A stretch of 64,000 nt of DNA from Leeuwenhoekiella sp044542075 (lineage in GTDB: Bacteria > Bacteroidota > Bacteroidia > Flavobacteriales > Flavobacteriaceae): NCBI RefSeq assembly GCF_044542075.1, contig NZ_JBITTU010000005.1, forward strand, positions 300,181-364,180, written 5' to 3'. Position 1 is the first letter of the stretch. Every line of letters begins with the position of its first letter. The notes under the pieces are model-generated. The model ran no database searches and was not told the DNA's origin. It saw only the letters and a list, made by a program, of their open reading frames with translations. Shown here one piece after another: positions 45,582 to 54,705 of this stretch. Made by a program: the position numbers and the translations under genes.

Positions 45582-45614
45582 AATTTTTAGTTTCAGTAAA
45601 ATTAATTTTCAAGA

Positions 45615-45631
45615 CCGTCATTTTATGTCGG
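45615..45631. promoter_or_regulatory. Candidate WYL-regulator operator, site 1
   Basis: The sequence ccgtcat-ttt-atgtcgg is a 7-3-7 imperfect palindrome with one mismatch, in the 78-bp gap between the small coiled-coil gene and the WYL regulator. A near-identical element lies downstream of the regulator at 46592-46608. Confidence 0.5.
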
Positions 45632-45659
45632 TATAAATATTATATTTATCAAAAATCAG

Positions 45660-46580
45660 ATGATGAGCACTTACGATAAACTATCCCGATTGGGTAAAAT
45701 TGTTAGTTTAATAAAAAACAATGAGGGCATTAGTCAAGCCGAAATAATGAAGGGTCTGTATCCTGATGTAGATTCTAACCCTAAGTCTAAAAGAACTTTG
45801 GAAAGGGATCTCGCTGCAATACGTAACGAACTTTTTATTGCTATTGATTATGATTCTTCACTCCATGGCTATAAAATTGACGACAGTACATTAAAGGAGA
45901 CCTATGAATTTTTGAAGTTGGTAGAATTTGCCAATGTAGGCCAATTGCTACAAGATGGGAAAATAGATTTACGTAAGTTTTCAGATATTGTTGAGTTAGA
46001 CAATTCTTCTATTTTTAAAGGAATTGATTTGGTTAAAACTCTAATAACGGCTATTCAGCAGCGGCAAAAAATAACATTTAAACATATTAATTATTGGGAA
46101 AATACGGAAAAGGAATACACCGTATCACCGTTAAAAATCAAAGAGTATCTAAACCGCTGGTACTTGATTGGCGTTCCTGATAAAACCAGTGAAATACGCA
46201 CTTTTGGAATTGACCGCCTTAAGGATTTAGACACTGCCGGCGCGAGCAGAATCAAGTATAAAGATTATGAAGACCAACTGAACCGGTTTCACAACATTAT
46301 CGGACTCAACTTTAATGAGGGAAACGGAAAAACCAAATTCATAAAATTAAAAGTATACCACAAACATTTAAAGTATTTACAGAGCCTGCCGTTGCATCAT
46401 TCTCAAAAGATTGAATGGCAAAAAGGGCAGGAGTACGGGATTGTCACTTACCGCATTATACCCAACTACGAATTTAAAATTCAGATTTTAAAAATGCATT
46501 GTTTTGCTGAGGTGCTTGAACCCAAAGAACTTCGGGAAGAAATCAAAAGTATGCTTCAGGAGGCTCTAGATCAGTATTAA
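45660..46580 (+). CDS. HTH/WYL-domain transcriptional regulator
   Basis: This 306-residue protein may start at 45660 or at the next Met, 45663. It has an N-terminal winged HTH (YDKLSRLGKIVSLIKNNEGI, KSKRTLERDLAAIRNELFI) and a central WYL domain (TVSPLKIKEYLNRWYLIGVP, IRTFGIDRLKDL), followed by the WCX C-terminal extension. WYL proteins sense nucleic acid or nucleotide ligands and commonly repress defence islands. Its position at the head of a nuclease and restriction cluster, with palindromes on both sides of the gene, supports that role here. Confidence 0.9.
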   Translation: MMSTYDKLSRLGKIVSLIKNNEGISQAEIMKGLYPDVDSNPKSKRTLERDLAAIRNELFIAIDYDSSLHGYKIDDSTLKETYEFLKLVEFANVGQLLQDGKIDLRKFSDIVELDNSSIFKGIDLVKTLITAIQQRQKITFKHINYWENTEKEYTVSPLKIKEYLNRWYLIGVPDKTSEIRTFGIDRLKDLDTAGASRIKYKDYEDQLNRFHNIIGLNFNEGNGKTKFIKLKVYHKHLKYLQSLPLHHSQKIEWQKGQEYGIVTYRIIPNYEFKIQILKMHCFAEVLEPKELREEIKSMLQEALDQY

Positions 46581-46591
46581 TAGTTTTTTGT

Positions 46592-46608
46592 CCGTCACAA
46601 ATTGGCGG
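46592..46608. promoter_or_regulatory. Candidate WYL-regulator operator, site 2
   Basis: The sequence ccgtcac-aaa-ttggcgg has the same 7-3-7 geometry and nearly the same left half-site as site 1 (five of seven positions symmetric). It lies in the 141-bp gap before the DUF2779 gene. Confidence 0.45.
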
Positions 46609-46721
46609 TCCATACTTGTAGTTTTGATATTCAATCTGGAGTAAATAGGAAAAATTTGCTCCAATTGAGGATTTCCGTAAAAAAACTAAAAAAGAATTCT
46701 TTTAATTTGAAATAACAAGCT

Positions 46722-48680
46722 ATGACGCCCCAGACAAACAACAGATACCTGACCAAATCCCGCTTTAAACTAGCGCTCGATTGCCCTACCAAGCTTTTTT
46801 ATACCCGCAAGCCGGAGTATGAGAATCAGCAAATTGCAGATCCCTTTTTAGAAGCTTTGGCTCAGGGCGGTTTTCAGGTAGAAAGGTTGGCACGTATGAA
46901 TTACCCCGAAGGAGTTGCCATTCTGGGGGAAGATTACAACTATCGGGACCTTGCTGCACGTACTCAGGAACTTTTACAGCAGGAAGAGGTAATCATCTTT
47001 GAAGCTGCTTTTTTACACGACGGGTTGTTCATTCGCACCGATATTTTAGTAAAAAAGAAAAACCAGATTCAGCTTATAGAAGTCAAAGCCAAATCTATAC
47101 GCTCCAGTACTCACGATGGATTCAACGTGACCGGGAGCTGGTCTGCATATTTATACGACGTCGCTTTTCAGCAATATGTGATTCAGCAATGTCATCCTGA
47201 ATTTAAAATTGCAGCCTATCTCAATCTGGTCAATAAAGATGCTATCGCTACTGTTAACGGACTCAATCAGCAATTTAAATTGGTTTCCGATTCTGGTCTT
47301 AGAACGGGAGTTAGCGTAGCACCGGGATTGACGAAAGCAGATTTAGGCGAAAGCATTCTGGCAAAGATTAATGTAGTAGATGAGATTAGTACGATCTTGA
47401 CGAGTAATCCACTTTTTGAAGGTCAGTCGTTTGCTGAAACGGCACATCATTTCAAAATACACTACGAGAGCGATCTAAAGATCTACACACCTATAGGGAA
47501 GCACTGTAAAGGCTGCGAATTCTACATTGAAAATCCCAATCTCGATCAAAAAAGCGGTTTCCATAAATGTTGGCAACACCAGTTGGGATTATCGCAAGCC
47601 GAAGTAAACGAACCCAAAACCTATGATGTTTGGAACTTTAGAGCTTCAGGAAAACTGATTGAAGCCGGTAACTATTTTATGCATCAGCTTGATGAAGACG
47701 ATTTAAAGTATCAGCCCGAAGTGGGGCGTTTGAGTACTTCCGCTCGGCAAGCGCTTCAGGTACAAAAAACACTAAACAACGATCCCAAACCTCATTTTGA
47801 ACTGGAAGGATTACGGGAAGCATTTAGCCTATTTACCTGGCCGCTTAACTGTATTGATTTTGAGACTACGGCAGTTGCCATTCCGTTTTTAGCAGGGATG
47901 CGCCCTTACGAGCAATTGGCGTTTCAGTTTAGCCATCACATCATACACGAGGACGGTCGGGTAGAGCATCATAACGAATACCTTAATACCCAAATAGGAG
48001 CGTTCCCAAATTTTGATTTTATACGAGCGCTTAAAAAATCCCTGCAGTACAATACCGGAAGCATTTTTAGATACCACAACCACGAGAATACCATTCTCAA
48101 TGTAATCTTTAATCAGCTAAAAGCATCAGAGGAACCCGATCGCTGGGAGTTAATGGCTTTTATACAGCGCATCAGTCACAATACCAGCAGTAGTTTTAAT
48201 CACTGGAAAGGAAACCGGGATATGATTGATCTGTATAAGATGGTTGTAAAGTATTACTACGAGCTGTCTATGGGTGGTTCAAATTCTATTAAAGCAGTGT
48301 TGCCTTCGGTTCTCAATTCGAGCACCTATTTGCAGGAGAAGTACAGCAAACAATTAAAAGAAATAGGAGTGAGCAGCCTTAATTTCCCCGATGCACACCG
48401 GTTTATTGAGTTGGATGAAGGTGGAAAGGTGATCAGTCCATATAAAAACTTACGGCCTTTATTTGACGATTGGAGTGCCGAAAGTCTGGATCGGGCAGTG
48501 ACTAACATTGAAGGCATCAGCGATGGGGGAGCAGCCCTTACCGCTTACGGAAAATTACAATTTGAAGACGTATCCCAACGAGAGCGTCTGGAAATCGAAA
48601 ACGGACTCCTGCGCTATTGCGAACTCGACACGCTGGCAATGGTGATGATTCTGGAATATTTTAGAGAAGTGATTAAATAA
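46722..48680 (+). CDS. DUF2779 protein: Cas4-like nuclease with C-terminal RNase H-like domain
   Basis: This 652-residue protein has a Cas4/AddB-like N-terminal half. Cys21 in LDCPTKLFY and Cys262, Cys265 and Cys283 in KHCKGCEF...HKCW fit a four-cysteine Fe-S cluster. Asp107 in RTDILV and Glu120/Lys122 in IEVKAK fit a PD-(D/E)XK active site. From about residue 370 a DEDD/RNase H-like domain begins with NCIDFETTAVAIPF. These residues suggest a DNA nuclease with 3'-5' exonuclease capacity. The family itself is annotated only as DUF2779. It follows the WYL regulator and precedes another nuclease by 13 bp, which supports a defence role. Confidence 0.88.
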   Translation: MTPQTNNRYLTKSRFKLALDCPTKLFYTRKPEYENQQIADPFLEALAQGGFQVERLARMNYPEGVAILGEDYNYRDLAARTQELLQQEEVIIFEAAFLHDGLFIRTDILVKKKNQIQLIEVKAKSIRSSTHDGFNVTGSWSAYLYDVAFQQYVIQQCHPEFKIAAYLNLVNKDAIATVNGLNQQFKLVSDSGLRTGVSVAPGLTKADLGESILAKINVVDEISTILTSNPLFEGQSFAETAHHFKIHYESDLKIYTPIGKHCKGCEFYIENPNLDQKSGFHKCWQHQLGLSQAEVNEPKTYDVWNFRASGKLIEAGNYFMHQLDEDDLKYQPEVGRLSTSARQALQVQKTLNNDPKPHFELEGLREAFSLFTWPLNCIDFETTAVAIPFLAGMRPYEQLAFQFSHHIIHEDGRVEHHNEYLNTQIGAFPNFDFIRALKKSLQYNTGSIFRYHNHENTILNVIFNQLKASEEPDRWELMAFIQRISHNTSSSFNHWKGNRDMIDLYKMVVKYYYELSMGGSNSIKAVLPSVLNSSTYLQEKYSKQLKEIGVSSLNFPDAHRFIELDEGGKVISPYKNLRPLFDDWSAESLDRAVTNIEGISDGGAALTAYGKLQFEDVSQRERLEIENGLLRYCELDTLAMVMILEYFREVIK

Positions 48681-48693
48681 GTAAAATAAAATT

Positions 48694-50058
48694 ATGAGTA
48701 AATTAGATAACAATCAAGGCGAAGTCGGTCTTCAAAACTTTTATAAAAAAGCAATCTTAGCTAATGAAAATCCTATTCCTGATAATGTTCAGGAAGCTTA
48801 TGATGCGCTTATGGATTTGCAAACACAAATGATTGATGAAGATTCAAAACGGTTTGAAGAGGTAATTCATTTATTGCCAAATTCATTTGTAGAAATATAT
48901 GCAGAGCAAGTAATTAAAGATATTCAAGAGGTACCATTGATGTTCTTAATTAACCATCTTAATTTTTTTTCATTTTTTTCTGAAATGCAGTATTTCTATT
49001 TGAGAAAGCAATTGAAGCTTTATAGTGATGATACAATAGCTTATAATTTTATTAGTGGAATTGATTATTTAATAGATGAGTCCTATGAAAGCGCTTTACA
49101 TTACTTTAAAACAGTAGAAAATACATTAGGAGATTATTATTTAGCGGTTTGTTATTACAACTTAAGTAATTATGAAAATGCTTTACGCCTTTTTAAATAT
49201 GTTTTGGCAGATATTCAGGAATTGCAAAAGAATGTACCGCAATTAAAAGATAATACTGATATTCTTTTATTAAGTTATGATCTCTGTCAATATATTTTGA
49301 GCTCTGCAGTAAGTATTGGAGAGTATAAAACAGCAGAAGAAAATGGAAAATTGTTATTAACTCTTTTTGATCTAGATTCACTTATTGCAATCACTGAAAG
49401 TTACACTGCTAATATTGATGATAAGACTGATTTTGATATATGGGTAAATAACTACACAGTCGCTTTAGATAAGCAGACTAAATATAAGAAAGCGGGGAAG
49501 TTCTTAGAACGTGTACGAAAGCTAAGACCCAATTCGATTTTAATTAAGTCTCTTCTCAAATCAGTTTCGGATAAGATTAATCGACAGGAAACAGCAAATA
49601 AGATTTTAGCTCCAATTTTTCATAAGAAAAGAGCTTTTGGAATCAAAGATTTTGTTAGCGCCAATCGGTTGGCTCTTGAAAAAAATCTAGAAGACCTAAT
49701 AGAACTTCAAATCAAATATGGGATACAGATTTTTGGTAAAAATTTAGAAGTTTATCAAAATAATGAAGTCTACGGTAAGCAATACACAGATCCAAATATT
49801 CAGGGTTTTATTGATCTTTTGTTAATAGATAAGAAGGCAGATACACTGTATGTAGTAGAGCTTAAGAGAAATGATGCAGGTGTCGAAGTGTATCAGCAGG
49901 TTAAACGCTATATGACAGGATTAAAAAAAGGAACAGATAAAACGGTTAAAGGAATCATTTGCTTACATCAGGCGACAGAGCGCCTTATTGATTTAGTAAA
50001 AACGGATGACGAGGTGTCTTTATTTACGTATCACTTTGATTTTAAAAAGTTAGGGTGA
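48694..50058 (+). CDS. Protein with helical repeats and a C-terminal NucS-like PD-(D/E)XK nuclease domain
   Basis: In this 454-residue protein, residues about 60-320 are helical repeats of TPR type (SYESALHYFKTVENTLGDYY, LAVCYYNLSNYENALRLFKYV). The last 140 residues match the NucS/DUF91 nuclease fold: ALEKNLEDLIELQIKYGIQI, then GFIDLLLIDKKADTLYVVELKRN with the catalytic Asp and Glu-x-Lys, then YQQVKRYMTGLKKG. NucS relatives cut branched or mismatched DNA. Repeat-nuclease combinations of this sort occur in defence islands. The coding sequence is AT-rich compared with hsdM. It is probably co-transcribed with the DUF2779 gene. Confidence 0.82.
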   Translation: MSKLDNNQGEVGLQNFYKKAILANENPIPDNVQEAYDALMDLQTQMIDEDSKRFEEVIHLLPNSFVEIYAEQVIKDIQEVPLMFLINHLNFFSFFSEMQYFYLRKQLKLYSDDTIAYNFISGIDYLIDESYESALHYFKTVENTLGDYYLAVCYYNLSNYENALRLFKYVLADIQELQKNVPQLKDNTDILLLSYDLCQYILSSAVSIGEYKTAEENGKLLLTLFDLDSLIAITESYTANIDDKTDFDIWVNNYTVALDKQTKYKKAGKFLERVRKLRPNSILIKSLLKSVSDKINRQETANKILAPIFHKKRAFGIKDFVSANRLALEKNLEDLIELQIKYGIQIFGKNLEVYQNNEVYGKQYTDPNIQGFIDLLLIDKKADTLYVVELKRNDAGVEVYQQVKRYMTGLKKGTDKTVKGIICLHQATERLIDLVKTDDEVSLFTYHFDFKKLG

Positions 50059-50159
50059 TATACTTTTTAAAAAAGTACTTTCAAATGGCTTTTTAATTAG
50101 AGATATCCAATTCAAAATATATACTTTTAAAATCAACCATCTAAAAGTCTAAAACCAAT

Positions 50160-50819
50160 ATGAAAAGAGCGTTTATTTTATTTGTTCTTACAATCGCATC
50201 GTGTAAAAATGAAGGAAGTTTTTTAGAAAAATCTAAAGAGGTTTTCAACTCTAGTGCAACCTATCTAGATAGTAATTTGATTAAAAGGCCTATTAAATAT
50301 TTTGACGATAGAAAGCTAGAGTCTGACTCTTTGGATAAAAAGCGAATTCAGGATTATTATGCTTTTTATAAAAAGAAGTACCCCGAGTACACTACTGTTT
50401 ATAACTGGTTTCAGTCAAAACCTGTTTATCTAGATAATCAGGAAGGGAATTTCTACAAAATAATAAGTAGTGTGGTTCAGGAAGGCAAAGATATTGTTCG
50501 AAAAAATCATGAGAAAATTTCAGCAAACGGTACTTATAAATATTTCTATGAGACTGAAGACTATTTTTTTATTTACGATTTAAAAATCACGAATAGCAAG
50601 GTTACCTGCGAGGGGATAAGACGCATAGGGCGGGGTATGGGGAGCGAATCTATGTATGATTTATTCTATGATGAAAAAGGTATTTTGCAAAAAGAAGTCT
50701 TTCAGGCAGATGTAGATCCTGATTTCTATGAAAGTGATGATGCGGTATTTTTTGAGTTTTCAACTGAAGTAGGAAATAAAGAACTCGTTAATACCATTAA
50801 CCTGGGAAAACCTCTATAA
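50160..50819 (+). CDS. Lipoprotein of unknown function
   Basis: I do not recognise this 219-residue protein. A signal peptide with lipobox IASC (Cys16) is clear. The mature part is charged, with many Tyr, Asp and Lys residues and the motifs YYAFYKKKYPEYTTVYNWFQ and RRIGRGMGSESMYDLFYDEK. It abuts the next lipoprotein with no intergenic base (TAA then ATG), so the pair is translationally coupled. Exported proteins are unusual in the middle of a restriction island. Confidence 0.75.
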   Translation: MKRAFILFVLTIASCKNEGSFLEKSKEVFNSSATYLDSNLIKRPIKYFDDRKLESDSLDKKRIQDYYAFYKKKYPEYTTVYNWFQSKPVYLDNQEGNFYKIISSVVQEGKDIVRKNHEKISANGTYKYFYETEDYFFIYDLKITNSKVTCEGIRRIGRGMGSESMYDLFYDEKGILQKEVFQADVDPDFYESDDAVFFEFSTEVGNKELVNTINLGKPL

Positions 50820-51827
50820 ATGAAAAAGATTCTTTCACTTGCCTGTATTTTAATTCTAATCTCTGGCTGTAATACAAATAACTACAATGCAAATTCACTT
50901 AAATCTATAGGGGCTTTAGTTGAAAATGAATCTACGACCAGACTTACCTCCGCAGATTACGAGCAAGAAGCTACCGCTATTATCGAGAGGGGTAAAAGTA
51001 GATTACGTGATTTACTACCTAACGTTATTAACGGTCAAATTAATTTATATAAAACCACGCTTGAGGATATTGAAGCACAGGCTGTCCTAACATTATCTTA
51101 TGAGGAGTCTGCAGATAATATTAACGCCATTCGTGATAACGCACTGCAATCTCTTTTAAAAGATGAGCTACAGGTTAATGCGGTATATTATGAGGTTGTT
51201 AATGAATTAAGCATGCTTAATGAGCATTATAGTATAGTAACTGACACTACATTAATTGATTATTTTGACGCACAGCCTTTTGTTTTAGCAGAAGATGTTC
51301 TGGTTAAAATTGATGAGCTTTTAGGTGAGGAAAAAGGAAGGTTAGTACGGGAAAGTAGAAATGTAAAATTTACTTTAGCTACCTATTTGCTTGCTTTTAT
51401 ACCAGCAGTTGGTCAAATTTCAAAAGTTGTAGAAGTTATAATTGAAAAGGCCAAAAATATCGCAGAGGCAGCTGGAACAGTAAAAGAAACTATAGGAGTA
51501 GTCTCAAATGGCATTAACTTACCTCTAAAAACTAAGGTTGCAGATTATGTTTTTAAAGAGTTAGATGATCCTAATATAGTTAGGGATGCTTCCCGAGCTA
51601 TTCGAAGCGAGGGTTTTCCAGAAAGTGCTTCAATGATTTATAATATCGTTGACAATAAGCAACTAAAACAAACAGCTTCTTATTTTAAATCTATAGATAA
51701 TAAATTACCTGGACGTATAGGTGATTTCTCAGATGGTATTCTCACGCAACCCATTGGCCAGTTGCGCAAAATGATGCAGGAAAATACAGCACGTATTGAA
51801 AACAATACGTCAACGGCTTTAAATTAA
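50820..51827 (+). CDS. Lipoprotein with amphipathic/hydrophobic helices, unknown function
   Basis: This 335-residue protein has lipobox ISGC (Cys17). The middle contains a hydrophobic stretch (KFTLATYLLAFIPAVGQISK, about residues 183-202) followed by a long alanine- and lysine-rich amphipathic helix. The last 40 residues are helical and polar. No known family was recognised. It is fully adjacent to the preceding lipoprotein and 50 bp before hsdM. The hydrophobic hairpin could insert in a membrane, which is only a suggestion. Confidence 0.72.
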   Translation: MKKILSLACILILISGCNTNNYNANSLKSIGALVENESTTRLTSADYEQEATAIIERGKSRLRDLLPNVINGQINLYKTTLEDIEAQAVLTLSYEESADNINAIRDNALQSLLKDELQVNAVYYEVVNELSMLNEHYSIVTDTTLIDYFDAQPFVLAEDVLVKIDELLGEEKGRLVRESRNVKFTLATYLLAFIPAVGQISKVVEVIIEKAKNIAEAAGTVKETIGVVSNGINLPLKTKVADYVFKELDDPNIVRDASRAIRSEGFPESASMIYNIVDNKQLKQTASYFKSIDNKLPGRIGDFSDGILTQPIGQLRKMMQENTARIENNTSTALN

Positions 51828-51877
51828 TTACAATCTACCTGCCCGGTATGTTATATTGCAGGATAAGAAAAAACTAA

Positions 51878-53476
51878 ATGACCCAGGAAAACATAAAAGA
51901 CCTTGAGCGAGAACTGTGGGATGCCGCAGATTCTTTAAGAGGAAATAGTAAACTTACAGCAGCTGAATATAAGGACCCACTTTTGGGTTTGGTCCTGTTG
52001 CGTTTTGCACAAAACAGGTATGAAGATGCACGAATTGAATTATCAAAAACACTTCCTGTAAATCCGCGTACAGGCAAACAGCGGGACGCTACTAAAGATG
52101 ATTATGCGGGAGCAGGAGCCATTCTCTTACCCGAAAAATCAAAGTACGATTACCTGGCTAATCTGCCTACCGGTGAAGATATTGCGGAAGCGATAAATAA
52201 CGCTATGCGCCTTATTGAGGCAGAATATACTGATCTGGCAGGGATTCTACCAAAAAGCTATCAGGAGTTTGATGATAAGCTTTTACGAGATCTTGTACGT
52301 GTGTTTAATAAAGACGCGGTAAAGAATGCAAAAGGAGATGTTTTTGGTCGTATATACGAGTTTTTCCTGATGAAATTCTCGATGCAGGGAGCAGGAGCAC
52401 AGGAAGGTGGAGAGTTCTTTACACCGCCATCGCTAGTAAACCTTATTGTAAATTTTATACAGCCTAACCACGGTATTGTACACGATCCTGCCTGTGGAAG
52501 TGGGGGCATGTTTGTACAAACCGCTCATTTTATAAAAAACCACGAAAACAAAAGCGTCAACGAGGCCATCACCGTTTATGGTACCGAATTGAAAAGCAAC
52601 AACACCCGCCTGGCAAAAATGAACCTGGCTATACACGGTATAGAAGGCAAAATCATAGAGAGTAACAGTTTTTATAGCAACCCACATAACCTAACGGGCA
52701 AGTGTGACTTTGTAATGGCAAACCCGCCTTTTAACGTAGATAAGGTAGATGCCAAGAATAAATTTTTAACTGAAGATGACCGGTTGCCTTTTGGTGCGCC
52801 ATTAACCGGTAAAGGCACGATAAGCAATGGTAATTATTTGTGGATGCAATATTTCTACAGCTTTTTAAATGAGACCGGTCGTGCCGGTTTTGTGATGGCT
52901 TCTTCTGCTACAGATGCCGGTCACGGCGAAAAACTCATACGGCAGCAACTTATAGAGAGCGGCGCAGTAGAATGTATTGTTTCTATCGCAAACAATTTTT
53001 TCTATACCCGATCACTCCCTTGTCATATTTGGTTCTTTAATAAGGGTAAAAAGCCGACCAATCAAGACAAAATCTTGATGCTAGATGCCCGTAATACCTT
53101 TCGCAAGGTGAGCACCACTATTAATGATTTTGATGAGGAGCAAAAGCAGGGGCTTACGGCTATTATGAATTCCTTTCGTAATACTAGCGGAACGCTGAGT
53201 GTAGGCGAAGAATCATATAAAGAGAATGCCTGGTTAGCAGAACACTTTCCTGAAGGTGTTTACCGTGATGTAGAAGGTCTTTGTAAAATAGTAAGCCGGG
53301 AAGAAGTTGTAGAGCAGGATTATAGTCTTACACCGGGACGTTATGTAGGCGTAACGGCAGATATAGATATGGACTTTGATTATAAAAGCCGAATGCAGGA
53401 GATACATTATGAACTCGCCACTTTAAATACAGAAGCCGAAAGTTTAATGGAACTGATACAAAAAGTTGAATTATGA
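51878..53476 (+). CDS. hsdM: Type I restriction-modification system, DNA adenine methyltransferase subunit
   Basis: This 532-residue protein has the HsdM N-terminal helical domain (LERELWDAADSLRGNSKLTA) and the N6-adenine methylase domain. It carries motif I HDPACGSGGMF (203-210 core), the EFFTPP entry motif and catalytic NPPF at 282-285. Methylation protects host DNA at the target chosen by HsdS. The hsdS start overlaps its stop by 4 bp. The GC content looks higher here than in the inserted genes further on. Confidence 0.97.
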   Translation: MTQENIKDLERELWDAADSLRGNSKLTAAEYKDPLLGLVLLRFAQNRYEDARIELSKTLPVNPRTGKQRDATKDDYAGAGAILLPEKSKYDYLANLPTGEDIAEAINNAMRLIEAEYTDLAGILPKSYQEFDDKLLRDLVRVFNKDAVKNAKGDVFGRIYEFFLMKFSMQGAGAQEGGEFFTPPSLVNLIVNFIQPNHGIVHDPACGSGGMFVQTAHFIKNHENKSVNEAITVYGTELKSNNTRLAKMNLAIHGIEGKIIESNSFYSNPHNLTGKCDFVMANPPFNVDKVDAKNKFLTEDDRLPFGAPLTGKGTISNGNYLWMQYFYSFLNETGRAGFVMASSATDAGHGEKLIRQQLIESGAVECIVSIANNFFYTRSLPCHIWFFNKGKKPTNQDKILMLDARNTFRKVSTTINDFDEEQKQGLTAIMNSFRNTSGTLSVGEESYKENAWLAEHFPEGVYRDVEGLCKIVSREEVVEQDYSLTPGRYVGVTADIDMDFDYKSRMQEIHYELATLNTEAESLMELIQKVEL

Positions 53477-54702
53477 TGGATGGCTGGAAAACTATAAGAA
53501 TTGATGACCTAGGAAAAGTTATAACAGGTAATACGCCTCCTAAAAAAGACCCTTCTAATTATGGAAGTGCTTATCCTTTTATCAAACCAACAGATATGGA
53601 TGTTGGTAGAAGATATGTTACAAGTTGGGAAGAAAATTATTCTGATAAAGCATTTAAAAGATATAAGAACTCTTATATACCACCAGGAGCAACGGGTGTT
53701 GTTACAATTGGCACAGTAGGGGAAAAAATGTTTCAGGCAGATCAGTATTGTTTTACAAATCAATCAGTAAACGTGGTTATACCAAATGAAAGTTATGACC
53801 CTAATTTTGTTTATTATCTTTTAAAGATAAATCTTCCAAAGGTTGAAAATGCAAATCCGGGAACTGCTTCAGGAAGACATCACGTGAGTAAGTCAAACTT
53901 TTGTGCCATTAAGGTTAAAGTCCCCAAATCTAAAGCAGTCCAGCGTAAAATTGCCTCCATCCTTTCGGCTTATGATGATTTGATTGAGAATAATTTGAAG
54001 CGTATCAAATTACTGGAGGAGCAGGCGCAACAGACGTATGAAGAGTGGTTTGTGCGGTTTAAATTTCCGGGTCATGAAGATGCTGTTTTTGATGAAGTTA
54101 GTGGTTTGCCGGAGGGGTGGGAGAAGAGCAATCTAGAGGATCTGATGATTTTAAATTATGGTAAAGCTCTCAAGGCTGAGAATCGAATTCCAGGGAATTA
54201 TAATGTTTATGGCTCCTCAGGTATTGTTGGAAAACATAATACTTATTTAGTTAGTGGTCCAGGAATAATTTTGGGACGAAAAGGTAATGTTGGCTCAGTT
54301 TTTTGGAGTGAAAACAATTTTTTTGTAATTGATACAGCTTATTATATTACTACCAATTCAAGTCCATATTACATATACTATCTTTTAAAGAATGAGAATT
54401 TTGTTAATAATGATGCGGCTATTCCTGGCTTGAGTAGAAAGGCAGCCTATCTTAAAGAGATTTTAAATCCAAATCATGAAATTTTATTTTTTTTCGAAAA
54501 GAAGATTCAGTCGTTATTTAAAATAAAAATAAATCTTCAAAACCAAAACCAGCTCTTAAAAGAAGCGCGCGATATTTTGTTGCCCCGGTTGATGATGGGT
54601 ATTGTAGACGTAGATGATTTACTGGTTGATAACGGGGTTTATGAGATAAGCCAAGAAAACCTGGGGATTGCTGCAGAGGTTGTTAATGGGTATAAAAAAT
54701 AA
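53473..54702 (+). CDS. hsdS: Type I restriction-modification system, specificity subunit
   Basis: This 409-residue protein has two target recognition domains, each starting with a W-x-x-x-x-(I/L)xDL element (WKTIRIDDLGKVITGNTPPK and GWEKSNLEDLMILNYGKALK), and each followed by a conserved helix (QRKIASILSAYDDLIENNLK and LLKEARDILLPRLMMG). HsdS reads a bipartite DNA target. The second recognition domain is visibly AT-rich, as expected for a horizontally exchanged module. hsdR does not follow directly; three other genes intervene. Confidence 0.95.
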   Translation: MMDGWKTIRIDDLGKVITGNTPPKKDPSNYGSAYPFIKPTDMDVGRRYVTSWEENYSDKAFKRYKNSYIPPGATGVVTIGTVGEKMFQADQYCFTNQSVNVVIPNESYDPNFVYYLLKINLPKVENANPGTASGRHHVSKSNFCAIKVKVPKSKAVQRKIASILSAYDDLIENNLKRIKLLEEQAQQTYEEWFVRFKFPGHEDAVFDEVSGLPEGWEKSNLEDLMILNYGKALKAENRIPGNYNVYGSSGIVGKHNTYLVSGPGIILGRKGNVGSVFWSENNFFVIDTAYYITTNSSPYYIYYLLKNENFVNNDAAIPGLSRKAAYLKEILNPNHEILFFFEKKIQSLFKIKINLQNQNQLLKEARDILLPRLMMGIVDVDDLLVDNGVYEISQENLGIAAEVVNGYKK

Positions 54703-54705
54703 GAA

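Noticed and set aside
45332..45583. An 83-codon plus-strand frame over the small coiled-coil gene
   Set aside because: Residue composition is unlike a real protein, whereas the opposite strand gives a regular helical protein with a start beside a shared promoter region.
46722..48680. CRISPR-associated Cas4
   Set aside because: The cysteines and nuclease residues look Cas4-like, but there are no other cas genes or arrays, and the C-terminal half is typical of DUF2779.
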